Notes under the pieces: generated by a model
Told to the model about the DNA's origin: nothing
The model's database searches: none
Seen by the model: the letters and a program-made list of their open reading frames with translations, nothing else
Source of the DNA: Euperipatoides rowelli
Taxonomy: Eukaryota > Onychophora > Udeonychophora > Euonychophora > Peripatopsidae
Assembly: GCA_003024985.2 (NCBI GenBank)
Contig: PXIH01S0013219.1
Direction: 5' to 3' (one strand)
DNA length: 12,139 nucleotides
Shown: in pieces, positions 1 to 9,227 of the stretch
Numbering within the stretch: the first letter of the stretch is position 1
Layout of the letters: each line of letters begins with the position of its first letter
Translations under genes and position numbers: made by a program

Positions 1-111
1 TCTCTCATTTGAGCTAGAATTTTTTTGTTTTGATTCTTAAAATCTGCATTAAATTTCAATTTTAAAAATGTATAAGTTTATTCCTAAAGTTTTAAAATGT
101 ATTTATTAGAC

Positions 112-322
112 CACCTTAAAGTCAAAATTTCAGACCCACTTGAAAAATCCAAAAAAAATAAATAAATAGTGAAAGGGTTAAAGGATTAACTTAAAAATTT
201 GTTTTTAAATAACGCTTTTATTTTTTTGGATTTTTTTTTTAACCAAGTGGATTTAATTTTTTTAATAATTTTCTTTGAAATGAAATCATAAAAAAAAATC
301 CATTTCGTGTGACCTTTAAGTG
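112..322. repeat. AT-rich imperfect fold-back (inverted repeat)
   Basis: The left arm reads CCACTTG then AAAAATCC followed by an A-rich run (about 135-160). It pairs with GGATTTTT...CCAAGTGG on the right (about 216-250). Outside this core, CACCTTAAAGTCA (112-124) has an imperfect inverted match in TGACCTTTAAGTG (310-322). The arms are gapped and partly low-complexity, so some of the pairing could come from A/T runs. CCACTTGG and the TTAAAG/CTTTAA blocks are the non-trivial part. It could be a decayed fold-back MITE, but I see no clear target-site duplication. Confidence 0.4.
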
Positions 323-2621
323 TAGCCTAATATGATTTGTACAAAGTTTATGGTACCATATTGAAAGAAAGTGTGTTTGATAATGATGTGATTAAAAATT
401 ATGTCTACAGAAAATTATTATTTTCCTCATAATATCCCTCAGCCAGAATTAACTCCTTTCTTTTAATGCTATCTATTCTTCTGGAATAGATAACATAAAT
501 TAATTACAAATCATATCAATAATGTTAATTCATTGTGTACTGTCATCAATATAAAAGATTTAAAATCTATAAACTTATTGCGTGTTTATAAATAAAATTG
601 CAAGTCTGAAGATTATAAATAAATAAACTTTGCATATTTTTCAATTTAACAAGAGACTTTTAAATTACACCTAAAGATCAACTTTAATTAAGATATATAA
701 ATTTATCAAGACATACTGTATTAAAATAGCAAATACAGTTTTGACTGCTGCTGCATTTTCTAATAAAATTTATTGGCAGCTTTCATGTTGAAAATTATTT
801 AGTGTTTCATAGCATGTATGATGAGGCAGACAAGGTTAATGACACACATTAGAAGAGCATGGGTTTTAAGGTCAATTGTGCCAGACATAACTTATACCAA
901 GTAACTACTACAGGGACAACATGCAATTAAACTAAAAAAAAAAGAAAAACCCAACAAACAATTAGATTGATGAGGAGAGTCTCTGAGGAGTATCTCTTTT
1001 TGTTTTACTACCAAGTTTCAAATTGAAGAAAAGGAATCAGATTCGTTGTGAGTGAGCAATTAATTCATTATTAGTATATTACTGACCTCCTGAAAGAGGC
1101 AAAATTCTTCCCATTTTAATTAAACCTTCAATACTATGATGAAATGTTTCTCACAGACAATGACTCTCAAGAGAGGCTGCCAAGTTGAATGCATCCAATT
1201 CTGATTGGCAGATTCTTTAGAAGCCCATCAAAATCGAATAACTCTTGAATCTGGGGCGCAGGACTCTAGTGGCCCGTATACTTTCCACAATCCTTTTAAC
1301 AGAACATACTATTACAATCAGTACAATTACAACTTCTGATCTGGGAATTCAAAGCCTTTCAATGTTAGTTACAAAGACCATTTGTTTTTTCCATCTTGCT
1401 TTTATTTGTTAAAATAAGGGAGAAGAGGCTAAAAATCTGATAACCTGTGGATAAACTATAGAAATACAGCCAGCTACAGTTAACTAGGAAACACTTAATT
1501 CCCTATTATGATGAAAACTGATATTATTTACTGTTATTGGATTACAATATAGTTTTTAAAATGTGAAATAAATATAATAAGCAGATGACTTGTTAATCAT
1601 TATACTCTTACAATGAACTAGTTAAACATTAAAGAGTGTAATCAAATCTTGTAGGAATGAATACTTTATGTGAAACAATAAAAATATCAATTAAAATATT
1701 TTCTTCCCTAATAACATCACATTTGCCCATAATTCGCAGCACTAAGCCACTAATGATGAGTAAAATAAACTGAGTGCAGTAGAAAGGAATAGTTAAATGC
1801 TGCTTTCAGTTAGATTTTGTTTCTACTGGGAACATGGGAGTAATATTTCTTTGTTTGAATCATAATTTTTCTATTCATTTTCTTGCTGATTGGTTATACT
1901 ATATATAGAATTACTACATATCTAAAAGACTACACGGCTGAGACGAGTGGAGCTATCAATCACATTAACATTTTCATTCCCGTTGAGTCACTAGTCTTGA
2001 TATTGGTTGAGTCTAGGTTGAGTATTCAGTGATGATATGAACACAATCCTGGTTCAACTGTGGTTGGGCCATGATAAATTGATTTTCGTAAGACTTTTCA
2101 CAAGATAGCCTATAACTTTTCTGTTTAAAATAATATATCGAAATGGAAGGAAGTTATTTGTCTTATTATTACAGTTTTAATGATAGCTTATGACGAAACA
2201 GAATGAAGACAAAATAGAAGCGGTAGTTTGTATTATCAAAAAAACGATTCAATTATGTTTTGAAATTTTGTATTCAAATATTAAGCATGTTATAAAATGA
2301 CAAAAATAGATATGATACCGAATGTTTCAATCAGGAAATTGAAGTATTTTTTCAGCTTAAAAATAGTAAATGCATAATAGAAATACAAAAATAAATCCTT
2401 TATTATAAAACTTTAGATTGAATTTTTTCTTTTAACAGAACATATCAAATAGACATTGTTTGTGAAATTTTGATGTTCCAAAAATATATTATATTAATTG
2501 GTATTATATCAAAGTAATTTTTACTGTATAATAATTAAACTAATGGTGATTGAATGACAGAGATGGAGTTGTATTGGCATGGCTTAAGGTAAATTAACCT
2601 GAGATGTGATAAAATGATCAT
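323..2621. other. No recognisable gene; AT-rich non-coding DNA
   Basis: No open frame of useful length, tRNA-like box A/box B pair, or paired terminal repeats were found in this stretch. Positions about 1080-1380 are a little less AT-rich than the surroundings but have no readable protein on either strand. Around 1983-2030 the octamer GTTGAGTC or a close variant occurs three times, which may be chance. It is best read as intergenic or intronic sequence. Confidence 0.5.
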
Positions 2622-3214
2622 TTAACCTTCCTATGGTCCTCGCGTTTTACCTACACCAATATCATTCGGGTCATATTGACCCAAATTTAATTATTGTAAG
2701 TAATGTGAAAAAAAAAAACCCTCAGTAAATGCATCATAATATTATTTATTAAGTGAAATTAAGAAAAAAAGTAATGTTAAAAAACTTTAACTTTTGCATT
2801 TTTTGAAGTTTTAAAATGATTATTTAAAAGAGTATTCTGTCATTATAACAGACAAGATGGTACATAATTATATCACATGATCATATTTACTACAACAATC
2901 AAAAGATTTGTGTTTTTTCAAACCTTCCTATCAGAAAATTATTGTCCAATCAAAAACTGCATTCGTCTNCTGAACTTTATCTGCTTCAGACAACACAGAT
3001 TTCAATGAGGGTCAAATTGACCTGAGGGTAATGGATGGTACTATTTCTGTATTTAAAAAGTATACTAATTTTTTTAAAAAATATTTTACTTAAGTAATTA
3101 ATGTTTGAAAATATTAAAAGTCACAAATTTTCAAATTAGATAAAAAAAAATGTATTACAAGCCAAAGAAGATACATTTCGGGTCACATTGACCTGAAGAC
3201 AATAGAAAGGTTAA
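2622..3214. mobile_element. TTAA-flanked MITE, piggyBac-like
   Basis: The element is bounded by TTAA on both sides (2622-2625 and 3211-3214). The left end reads CCTTCCTATGGTCCTC and the inverse of the right end reads CCTTTCTATTGTCTTC, so the terminal inverted repeats match at 13 of 16 positions. Subterminal palindromes of the form GGGTCANATTGACC occur near the left end (2668-2682), internally (3009-3022) and near the right end (3180-3193). It is about 585 bp between the TTAA copies and has no transposase reading frame, so it is non-autonomous. TTAA target duplication and CCYT-type ends are hallmarks of the piggyBac superfamily, and the assignment rests on these. Base 2969 is ambiguous. Confidence 0.75.
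3009..3040. repeat. Internal copy of the MITE's right subterminal repeat
   Basis: GGGTCAAATTGACCTGAGGG at 3009-3028, followed by TAATGGATGG, parallels the true right end, GGGTCACATTGACCTGAAGA at 3180-3199 followed by CAATAGAAAGG. The element therefore carries a second, internal end-like segment about 171 bp inside its right terminus. Such repeats often act as transposase-binding sites. Here it may also record an older, shorter form of the element or a nested copy. Confidence 0.6.
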
Positions 3215-3533
3215 ATACATCTTAATCCATGGATAAAACCGTATCAACCACCATTGAAATTAATGTCTATGTGAAATTAATGTCTAATACACTTACTATC
3301 ATATAGGCTTAGGCTGTGATGTGTACAAAAATAATAAGCATATACTGTATACTACAGAAAAATTCACCAAAGGTCTGAGGGCATGAAGACCCTTCACAGG
3401 ATCGAGGGCAGAGCCCAGTGTCAATGTCTTGTTCTGTGCATTCAATGCACATAAGAATAAGCAATAAATAGACAGGTATGATATAACGTATAGGAACCAA
3501 GTATTCTCAAGAAGGCACTTAAACATCGAGTCT

Positions 3534-3580
3534 GAAACATCACATCTCATATGCATGTGTCATTTGAGATATGATGTTTC
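3534..3580. repeat. Strong imperfect palindrome / hairpin
   Basis: The left arm GAAACATCACATCTCATAT (3534-3552) pairs with the right arm ATTTGAGATATGATGTTTC (3562-3580). Seventeen of the 19 positions are complementary, and the loop is 9 bases. The arms are of mixed composition, so this is not an A/T-run artefact. It could be a small fold-back element or a transcribed hairpin. The stem is shorter than a usual animal pre-miRNA. Confidence 0.65.
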
Positions 3581-3616
3581 ATGCTGGTATCTTTCTTGCT
3601 CAATTAGTGAAACAAA

Positions 3617-3656
3617 AATAGAAAGAAATAGATGAGAATAGAAAGAAATAGGTGAG
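3617..3656 (+). repeat. Two-copy 20-bp tandem duplication
   Basis: The unit AATAGAAAGAAATAGATGAG (3617-3636) is followed directly by AATAGAAAGAAATAGGTGAG (3637-3656), with one mismatch. It is a short recent tandem duplication and no function is implied. Confidence 0.85.
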
Positions 3657-5260
3657 ATTATTAATCACTCTTTCTTGCATATGATGTACAGTAAATAAAA
3701 GACGGAAGAGCATCCCCGCATCATAGTTAATAGAAGAATTTGAATTGATATAGGCCACGTAGATAATATGACAAAGTGAAAAAAATTATAAAGTTTCTAA
3801 TTTTTAGCCTTTTTTGATTTCAAGTTACAGTATAATGAAAAGTTATGCACATTTTTTTATAGTTTTCCTGTATAGGGCAATGAAAATGAAATTGCTGTAT
3901 ACAATAACCAATCATATTCCTCTTTATTTCCAACAGTTGTTATGTTTTTTAGTTTTAAACATCAAAATAAATTCCAATAAACGTCTAGTATTATTGTGTA
4001 AAATATTTTATTTTTGCTTCATTTACTGCTTTGTGAAAATCCATTTTTAACTATGATGCCTACTCTACTTAGAAAACCTATGATATGATTGCTTCAATGG
4101 GTAATTAATATGGAGAGCAACAGCCAAGTCTGCGTAGATATTGGATTTTTTCAACAAGTAGCCTACGCACGATGACGAATGACCATCTGTTTTTTAATTG
4201 TACATACTTGACTGCAGCAGTACGCATGATATTCAGAGAGCTATCCATTTATATGTAACGATTAAGCAATGGCATAAAAGTATAAATGAGCCTTGAGTAT
4301 GAAAGACAAACTTTGTATCAACGTTGCTATCACTGAAAAGTGGAAGTGGTCAGTCAACCTTACATTTTGAGAAATATTAAGAAGAAAATAATAATAAGCT
4401 CAAAGCCTGAAAATTGTCATGGCTTCCAAAATGGTCAATCTACTAATGATTGACATATTGTGGTTCTCTTCATTTTATCTTTATATTAAATAAATTCTCC
4501 ATAAAACGAAAAAAAAAAATCTTAGAAACTTAAGAAAAAATTGATAATGTGCAAACAGATTATGATAAAATGTCACATATAGTGCAGAGACGTTGCTAAT
4601 TTATGAGTGAAAGAAAGATCATGTTTGCTATAGATATGATCCCTCTCTAATGGACACATCATAATACAGTAAAACTGTCTTGAGATACCCCGGCTATTAG
4701 TTACCATCTGCCTTTACCACAATCCCTTTGCACCGATCAATTTTTCTTAGAAACAATCTGTTCTTAGTGACTACATCTCTAACATGACCCAGTGGTCAAA
4801 TTTTTAAATCACGTGCATTGAATTCACCTTTTTTTGTAAGTCCACTAGTTAACTATTTCATCAAAGTCAAGGTTTAGAACAAACTATCTTGCTTCTAAAA
4901 TATTCAGTATTTCATTGATTTAATTGTCAATTTGATTAAGTTAATTCTTTATAATTAGGTAATATAATTAAACTGTGTTAAATATTTAAGCTAGTAGTAA
5001 TACACGGTAATTTTAAAAAAAATAGTATTCTTAGTAAAAATGGGTTAATAAAACTTGACAGTTCATTTGAATGTCTTATGACAGAGTGCATTCTTGCACT
5101 TTTCTAACATCATAAAAATCATTCATACCACCATTATCAAAATACAGTATCGATAAATGGTTACACTGGTGACATTTTATTTATTTTAACAACAATGTAC
5201 TGTATAAGGGTTAATTGCTTAGTGAATATATAAAGTGCCTGTATGTAGGACACTAGTTTA

Positions 5261-5810
5261 TATGAGGATTATTCATAAAGTAAGTATCATTTTTAAATGT
5301 TTCCATTTCAGTGCTTCAAATGTGATTTTACACAAGCATGCTAACTTCTTCCATTTATTGGCTAGATTTTTTTATATACGTTTAAAATGTTCAAAACAAT
5401 TGTTCTGCCCTCCAACTGTGAAATAAGGTCTGTCATCCATTTCCTAAATGCAAGAAATGTGAAACCGGCTGAAATTTATCGACATATTGCGAGACTGAAT
5501 AAACTGCTTGTTGCAATCCAGAACAAAATGTGTGGCAAGCTTACGGAGATGTGTTGCTTCATGATAATGCTTGGCCTCACACTATTGCTCAAACTCATGC
5601 ACTCATCCCAAAATTTGCCTGGAAACAATTTAATCATGATCCATACATACCTTTTTCAAGGTCTTACAATATGCAGTTGTCTTTAATTAGTCGATGAATG
5701 TCAGGACATAGAAATCGGACCTTATTTTACAGTTGGAGGACAGATTGATTGTTTTGAATATTTTAAATGTATAGAAAAATGTCTAAAGTTCAAATTGAGT
5801 TGTAATGCAT
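5261..5810 (+). mobile_element. mariner-family relic
   Basis: The left boundary is proposed at TATGAGGATTATTCATAAAG (5261-5280), whose TTCATAAAGTAAG core resembles terminal repeats of several mariner families. It lies about 125 bp upstream of the transposase start, a normal mariner leader length. The right terminal repeat is not recognisable. A weak match to the transposase C-terminus fades by about 5810, so the 3' end is decayed or lost. Confidence 0.6.
5387..5810 (+). pseudogene. Broken mariner transposase with large internal deletion
   Basis: Mariner transposases bind the element ends through an N-terminal helix-turn-helix domain and cut with a DD34D catalytic triad. Reading from ATG 5387, residues EIRSVIHFLNARNVKPAEIY match the start of the helix-turn-helix domain. 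After about 15 more residues the frame jumps to AIQNK..GKLT, which in intact proteins lies just ahead of the second catalytic aspartate. A frame change at about 5551 then gives LHDNAWPHT in frame 1 (from 5557), containing that aspartate, followed by a recognisable HDPYIPFSRSYNMQL-type segment before a stop at about 5692. Roughly the middle half of the protein is missing, including the first catalytic aspartate. The protein is certainly inactive. The family call is secure; the extension beyond 5692 is weak. Confidence 0.8.
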
Positions 5811-5999
5811 TCTGTGACTAGCCAATTAATCGAAGAAGTTACCATGTTGTGTAAAATCACGATTGAAGCACTGAAACAAAAAAATTTTAATAATGCTCGT
5901 ATAAAAAACATTATTTAAAATGGTGTGATGACTAAAAATGTAATATTTTAATTTTTTTTTTTTTTTTTAGGCAAAATATCGGTTTTGATAGACCACTAA

Positions 6000-6327
6000 T
6001 TAACCCTTTCCACTCCACTGAATTCAGAGAATTTTGTTTCTACAGCTCCACAATAAAAATGAAAAACCAATTTTTTTTTTTTTTAATTAAGATTAGTATT
6101 CTTTTAATTTTTTTTTTTTTTAAATTCTTGGGATAATTAAAGACAAATATATTTTGAGTCTTTGAAACTAAAAAAAAATAGTAGCCTAATTGAAGCATAT
6201 TTGAATATAATAATTATTGATTATGAAATGCAAAGAAATGAAAATGGCGATTCAGAATCGACTTTGGAGTGCAACTACTAAATTGAAAATGGCGATTGAG
6301 AATCGCCATTGGAGTGGAAAGGGTTAA
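6000..6327. mobile_element. Second TTAA-flanked MITE (about 320 bp)
   Basis: TTAA at 6000-6003 and 6324-6327 flanks perfect 14-bp terminal inverted repeats: CCCTTTCCACTCCA (6004-6017) and TGGAGTGGAAAGGG (6310-6323). The interior is full of A/T homopolymers and has no coding sequence. The TTAA duplication and CCCTTT ends suggest a piggyBac-like non-autonomous element, of a family unrelated in sequence to the one at 2622. It sits within pogo-like sequence: GATAGACCACTAA precedes it and TTAGACCACTTGC lies shortly after it. Confidence 0.72.
6239..6316 (+). repeat. 45-bp-spaced subterminal duplication with 10-bp palindrome
   Basis: A 33-base unit beginning TGAAAATGGCGATT occurs at 6239-6271 and again at 6284-6316 with three mismatches. 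The second copy contains a perfect inverted repeat, AATGGCGATT (6288-6297), GAG, AATCGCCATT (6301-6310), and runs directly into the right terminal repeat. The first copy ends in TTGGAGTG, a decayed copy of the terminal repeat. The right end of the MITE was therefore duplicated inward. Confidence 0.8.
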
Positions 6328-6381
6328 TGAAAAAAAATACCGGTAGGCATTTTTTTTAGACCACTTGCTTTGAAAGACCAA

Positions 6382-6480
6382 TATTTCATGGTGGTTGGTG
6401 CGGTCTTTCAAGACAGGTTTTCTTTCGAGACCTGCTATTTCATGGCATAAGGGGCAGTCTATAAAGGCAAGTTCTACTGT
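6382..6480 (+). repeat. Diverged direct repeat near the pogo-like right end
   Basis: Segments starting TATTTCATGG at 6382 and 6436 (54 bp apart) align over about 44 bases, with shared blocks including GTCT and GTT. Just upstream, TTGAAAGACC and GGTCTTTCAA (about 6370-6410) form a 10-bp inverted pair. This internal repeat structure is typical of MITE arms and supports a transposon end here. Confidence 0.5.
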
Positions 6481-6481
6481 A

Positions 6482-8098
6482 AATGTATTATGGAAATGTA
6501 ATAAACATGCACTGGAACCTAGAGTGTTAAATGAGATGGGAAGAAGAGTAAAGTAATTGTATAAACTTTTTATTTATTCAAAATTTGTAAAAATGAAACC
6601 AAAAAAAAAAAAAAATCAACTGAAGTTAAAAGTTTTATTCTATTTAAAAGAAATGATTTTTTTTAAAGTCAATATTTTGTAGATTGCATCTAAAGAAAAA
6701 TTATTGCAATCAAGTTTGGTATATACCATACTGTAAATAATTAGGTAAAAACAAGTGAAAGAAATATAGACACTATTTTGTTTGTAAAGAACAAATGCTG
6801 GTAATTTGTTTTTAAATTGGTTGTAATTAAAGTTATCATCAATAGATTTAAAGACACAACTTAGGATTAAATTATTACTGCATGAAAAAATTTCAATTAA
6901 GTTACTTATTATCAAGACAAATTATTTTGACTTAATTCCTGATTTGAGTCTTTAGCAATATTACAGATTTGAAGACAAAAGACTTAGAGGATTTGAAATT
7001 CTAACACAAACAAATACCCATAGTGAATAGATGATAAGAAATAGGAAGTGAAATAGGCAGGAAACAAATAGTATTAACATTGTGTGATTAGTTGTGAAGA
7101 TTTCAAAAGGGATAATGGGTATTATTATTTGAATTTCCTCACTGATTGAAGGAAAAAAAACAACATTACAGCAAAAATTAGAATGAAATCTAAAATCATA
7201 ATTTTATTAAACTTTTTGATTTCACAAATAAATGAGAGAATTAAAACCATATCGTCTTGCCTTAGACTTAGCAATCAGTTTTGTCTTTAACGAATGCATT
7301 CATTATTATTTTATTTTCAATTTGTCGTATTGATTCACCATGGGAAAGGAAACGCTGATTTATGTTCACACATTGTTTACATTCTTAATGCAACATTTGT
7401 TATTTTATGGTAACTGCTACATTCATAATCTGTTCAATTATAATAGTGTTTAAAATGCGAGAAACAATAGACTTTCTTCACATATATGCAAATAAATGCT
7501 AATTTATTCATGTTTATTTTGCATGTGTGCACATTTCTAGTAATAAAAGAATGCTGCACACATGCATTATTGACTCGCTCGCTGGGAATGGTTCTTGCCA
7601 TTAACAGCAAATATTCATTTCCTGTGTTTATATTTTATGTGGCTGGTCAGGCAGCAGCCATTCNGAGAATGTTTGGCCGGCTTCTATTTTATTTATTTAT
7701 ATTGTATATCAGCAAGTTTCTAAAAGATTGTTTGCTTTCTTGCCTTTGGAATATACTATTTTATACTCCAACAAGTTGTTCCAGTCTTTTCTTTTACATT
7801 CTGTGTGAGGTCACCTGGGTTTAATTACCTGGCGGCTAACTAGCAGCTGTTCAGAGACCACTTCCTTAGGCAGATTAGCATTCATTTATCAATATTTTTG
7901 AATTTACATCCTGTATATTTTTAGAGCATGGGAAATAAATGAAATATCTATCAATGAATTACTATACAAGTTTGCACCGATTAATTTCACTTGCATTAAA
8001 AATCTCAATGTATTGTAGGCTACTACATAAAATAATCATTTCTGGATTGTAATGCAAGCTCAAGTTTTGTCTTAAGTATTACTCATTAGTATGCTATT
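6482..8098. other. No recognisable gene; patch at 7540-7870 less AT-rich
   Basis: No paired terminal repeats or RNA genes were found. The longest open frame (7486-7824, plus strand) has no start context, contains an ambiguous base at 7664 and encodes a hydrophobic product that I cannot match to a family. Positions about 7540-7870 are visibly less AT-rich. They hold GGCAGCAGCC, a CAGCTG E-box-type hexamer near 7835 and a TAATTA core near 7823. These could be regulatory but are too short to be evidence alone. Confidence 0.45.
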
Positions 8099-8760
8099 TT
8101 AAGGTGTGTTCGTCCTTAGATTTTCTTCAATGCCTTTCATTACTTTGGATTGTACCTGTCCGGTGAACATTTAATTTTATAGACAAAACAATTAAGTTAT
8201 CGTTAGCTTTTCCTGAGCAACAAAGTAGTCGATCATAATAAAATAGTTAGCATGCTTTATGAACAAAAATATAAATGCAAGTCAAAATGAAATTTTAACT
8301 GTTTCGTCAAATGCGCAAAAAAAAAAAAATGTTTGTATTGAAGACCATTTTCCAATGATTGGCTTTATCAAATTACTGCATTAATTCTTTCAGGTAAGGA
8401 CTTGTGCAGAGCTTACCTAAGGGAATAGTTTTAATCAATGTATTTCCCCCAACAAAAAAATGAATGCAAAATTCATGAGTAAGACTGCAGATGATTACTA
8501 CATCTAAAATAGTGCAACTACTCAGTTTTTACGTAACAATTTCAATTCTTTAGTGAAAGCAATGATAACTTTTTTTTATACGCTATTTTAAAAAACAAAT
8601 CTCTTGAGCAGGGTTAGAAAGTTTGAAAAGAAACTAATGAAATGAACAAGATTTTCTAATGACAAATGGTCTAGTTCGTTACGTGCGCATAATGACCAAT
8701 GAAAAAGTATAGAATAATTTAAATAATTAAAAAAGTTACCTATTGACGAACACGCCTTTA
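8099..8760. mobile_element. TTA-flanked MITE, PIF/Harbinger-like
   Basis: The left end AGGTGTGTTCGTC (8102-8114) is inverted at the right end as GACGAACACGCCT (8745-8757), with one mismatch in 13. Both are flanked directly by TTA (8099-8101 and 8758-8760). A few more bases inside also pair (TTAG on the left, CTAT on the right). A 3-bp TTA duplication with G-rich short ends is the signature of PIF/Harbinger (Tourist-type) elements. The interior of about 656 bp has no transposase and is AT-rich, so the copy is non-autonomous. A small AGGTAAG/CTTACCT hairpin lies inside it at 8392-8418. The family is inferred from the ends only. Confidence 0.65.
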
Positions 8761-8863
8761 GAAGAGAAGTAGCTGTATTGTCCCACTGATGAAAAATAAT
8801 GGGTAAAAAAAAAAAAAAAATGATTGGAGCTAAATGAACTTAACATTATAATTATACTTATAT

Positions 8864-9227
8864 TTTTAATTATTAGTTATTGCGAGCTGATTATTTAAAT
8901 AACAATTGCAGTTATTTTCTCATGCTGCATAACAAAGCTTATTTCAATGTTATCATAGAGTCATGACTAAATTATCCAAGTTATTTTAATTATTACGTAT
9001 TGTGAGCTGATTATTTAAATAATAACAGCTATTTTCTCATGCTGCATAACAAAATTTGCTTCCGTGATATAGAATCACATTACTAACTTGTACAAATTAT
9101 TTTAAATTATTAGTTATTATAAGCTGGTTATTTAAAATAACTAACATTGAACTCAATGCTGTTAGACTATGAGTCACAACGTTAAGTTAATGTGTAGAAC
9201 AAATCTACAATCCAAATAATTTTAATA
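8864..9227 (+). repeat. Three-copy tandem repeat, period about 117-120 bp
   Basis: Copies begin at about 8864, 8984 and 9101, each opening TTTTAATTATTAGTTATT or a close variant, then GAGCTGATTATTTAAATAA (AAGCTGGTTATTTAAAATAA in copy 3). The first two copies also share TTTTCTCATGCTGCATAACA. The equivalent AGCTG sits at 8885, 9005 and 9122. Copy 3 is more diverged, and a stub of a fourth start (AATAATTTTAATAAAA) precedes an A-rich tract at about 9227. This looks like an old minisatellite or small satellite, or internal repeats of a transposon. No coding content is seen. Confidence 0.85.

Larger units (their letters stand above)
3215..4666. other. No gene; small duplications and a hairpin only
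   Basis: The longer open frames here are AT-rich and hydrophobic by composition, and I recognise no protein. A cysteine-containing frame on the minus strand at 3309-3500 begins at TTG rather than ATG and follows an in-frame stop closely. A 15-base unit, TGAAATTAATGTCTA, is directly duplicated at 3255-3269 and 3272-3286. Other repeats in this stretch are listed separately. Confidence 0.5.
4667..6479. mobile_element. Possible pogo/Tigger-like element with nested insertions
   Basis: The left end, CAGTAAAACTGTCTTGAGA at 4667, is preceded by TA. The inverse of the right end, CAGTAGAACTTGCC from 6479, is followed by TA. Deeper in, both arms carry AGTGGTC plus an A/T run at a similar distance: about 124 bp from the left terminus (4791) and about 114 bp from the right (6365). 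The right arm also has CTGTCTTGAAAGACC, close to the left CTGTCTTGAGATACC. TA target sites and CAGTARAAC ends are known for pogo/Tigger elements of the Tc1/mariner superfamily. The arms are strongly diverged, so these could instead be ends of two separate related copies. No pogo transposase is visible, only the unrelated insertions listed below. Confidence 0.4.

Noticed and set aside
2668-2682. GGGTCATATTGACCC as a nuclear-receptor response element
   Set aside because: The palindrome recurs at fixed positions relative to the ends of a TTAA-flanked MITE, so it is better explained as part of the transposon.
3309-3500. Minus-strand frame resembling a small secreted cysteine-rich protein (hydrophobic start, then GLCPRSCEGSSC)
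   Set aside because: It begins at TTG, not ATG, with an in-frame stop just upstream and no clear splice acceptor. A second overlapping frame on the same strand is equally open, so there is no reason to prefer it.
3814-4050. 78-residue plus-strand open frame
   Set aside because: It is composed of hydrophobic and aromatic residues expected from AT-rich DNA, with no recognisable domain or start context.
7486-7824. 112-residue plus-strand open frame
   Set aside because: It is a hydrophobic low-complexity translation of AT-rich DNA with an ambiguous base. It has no family match that I can recognise.
8391-8418. CAG/GTAAGG splice-site-like sequence and AGGTAAG/CTTACCT hairpin
   Set aside because: It lies inside the Harbinger-like MITE with no coding frame on either side. 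A 7-bp inverted pair is not significant alone.
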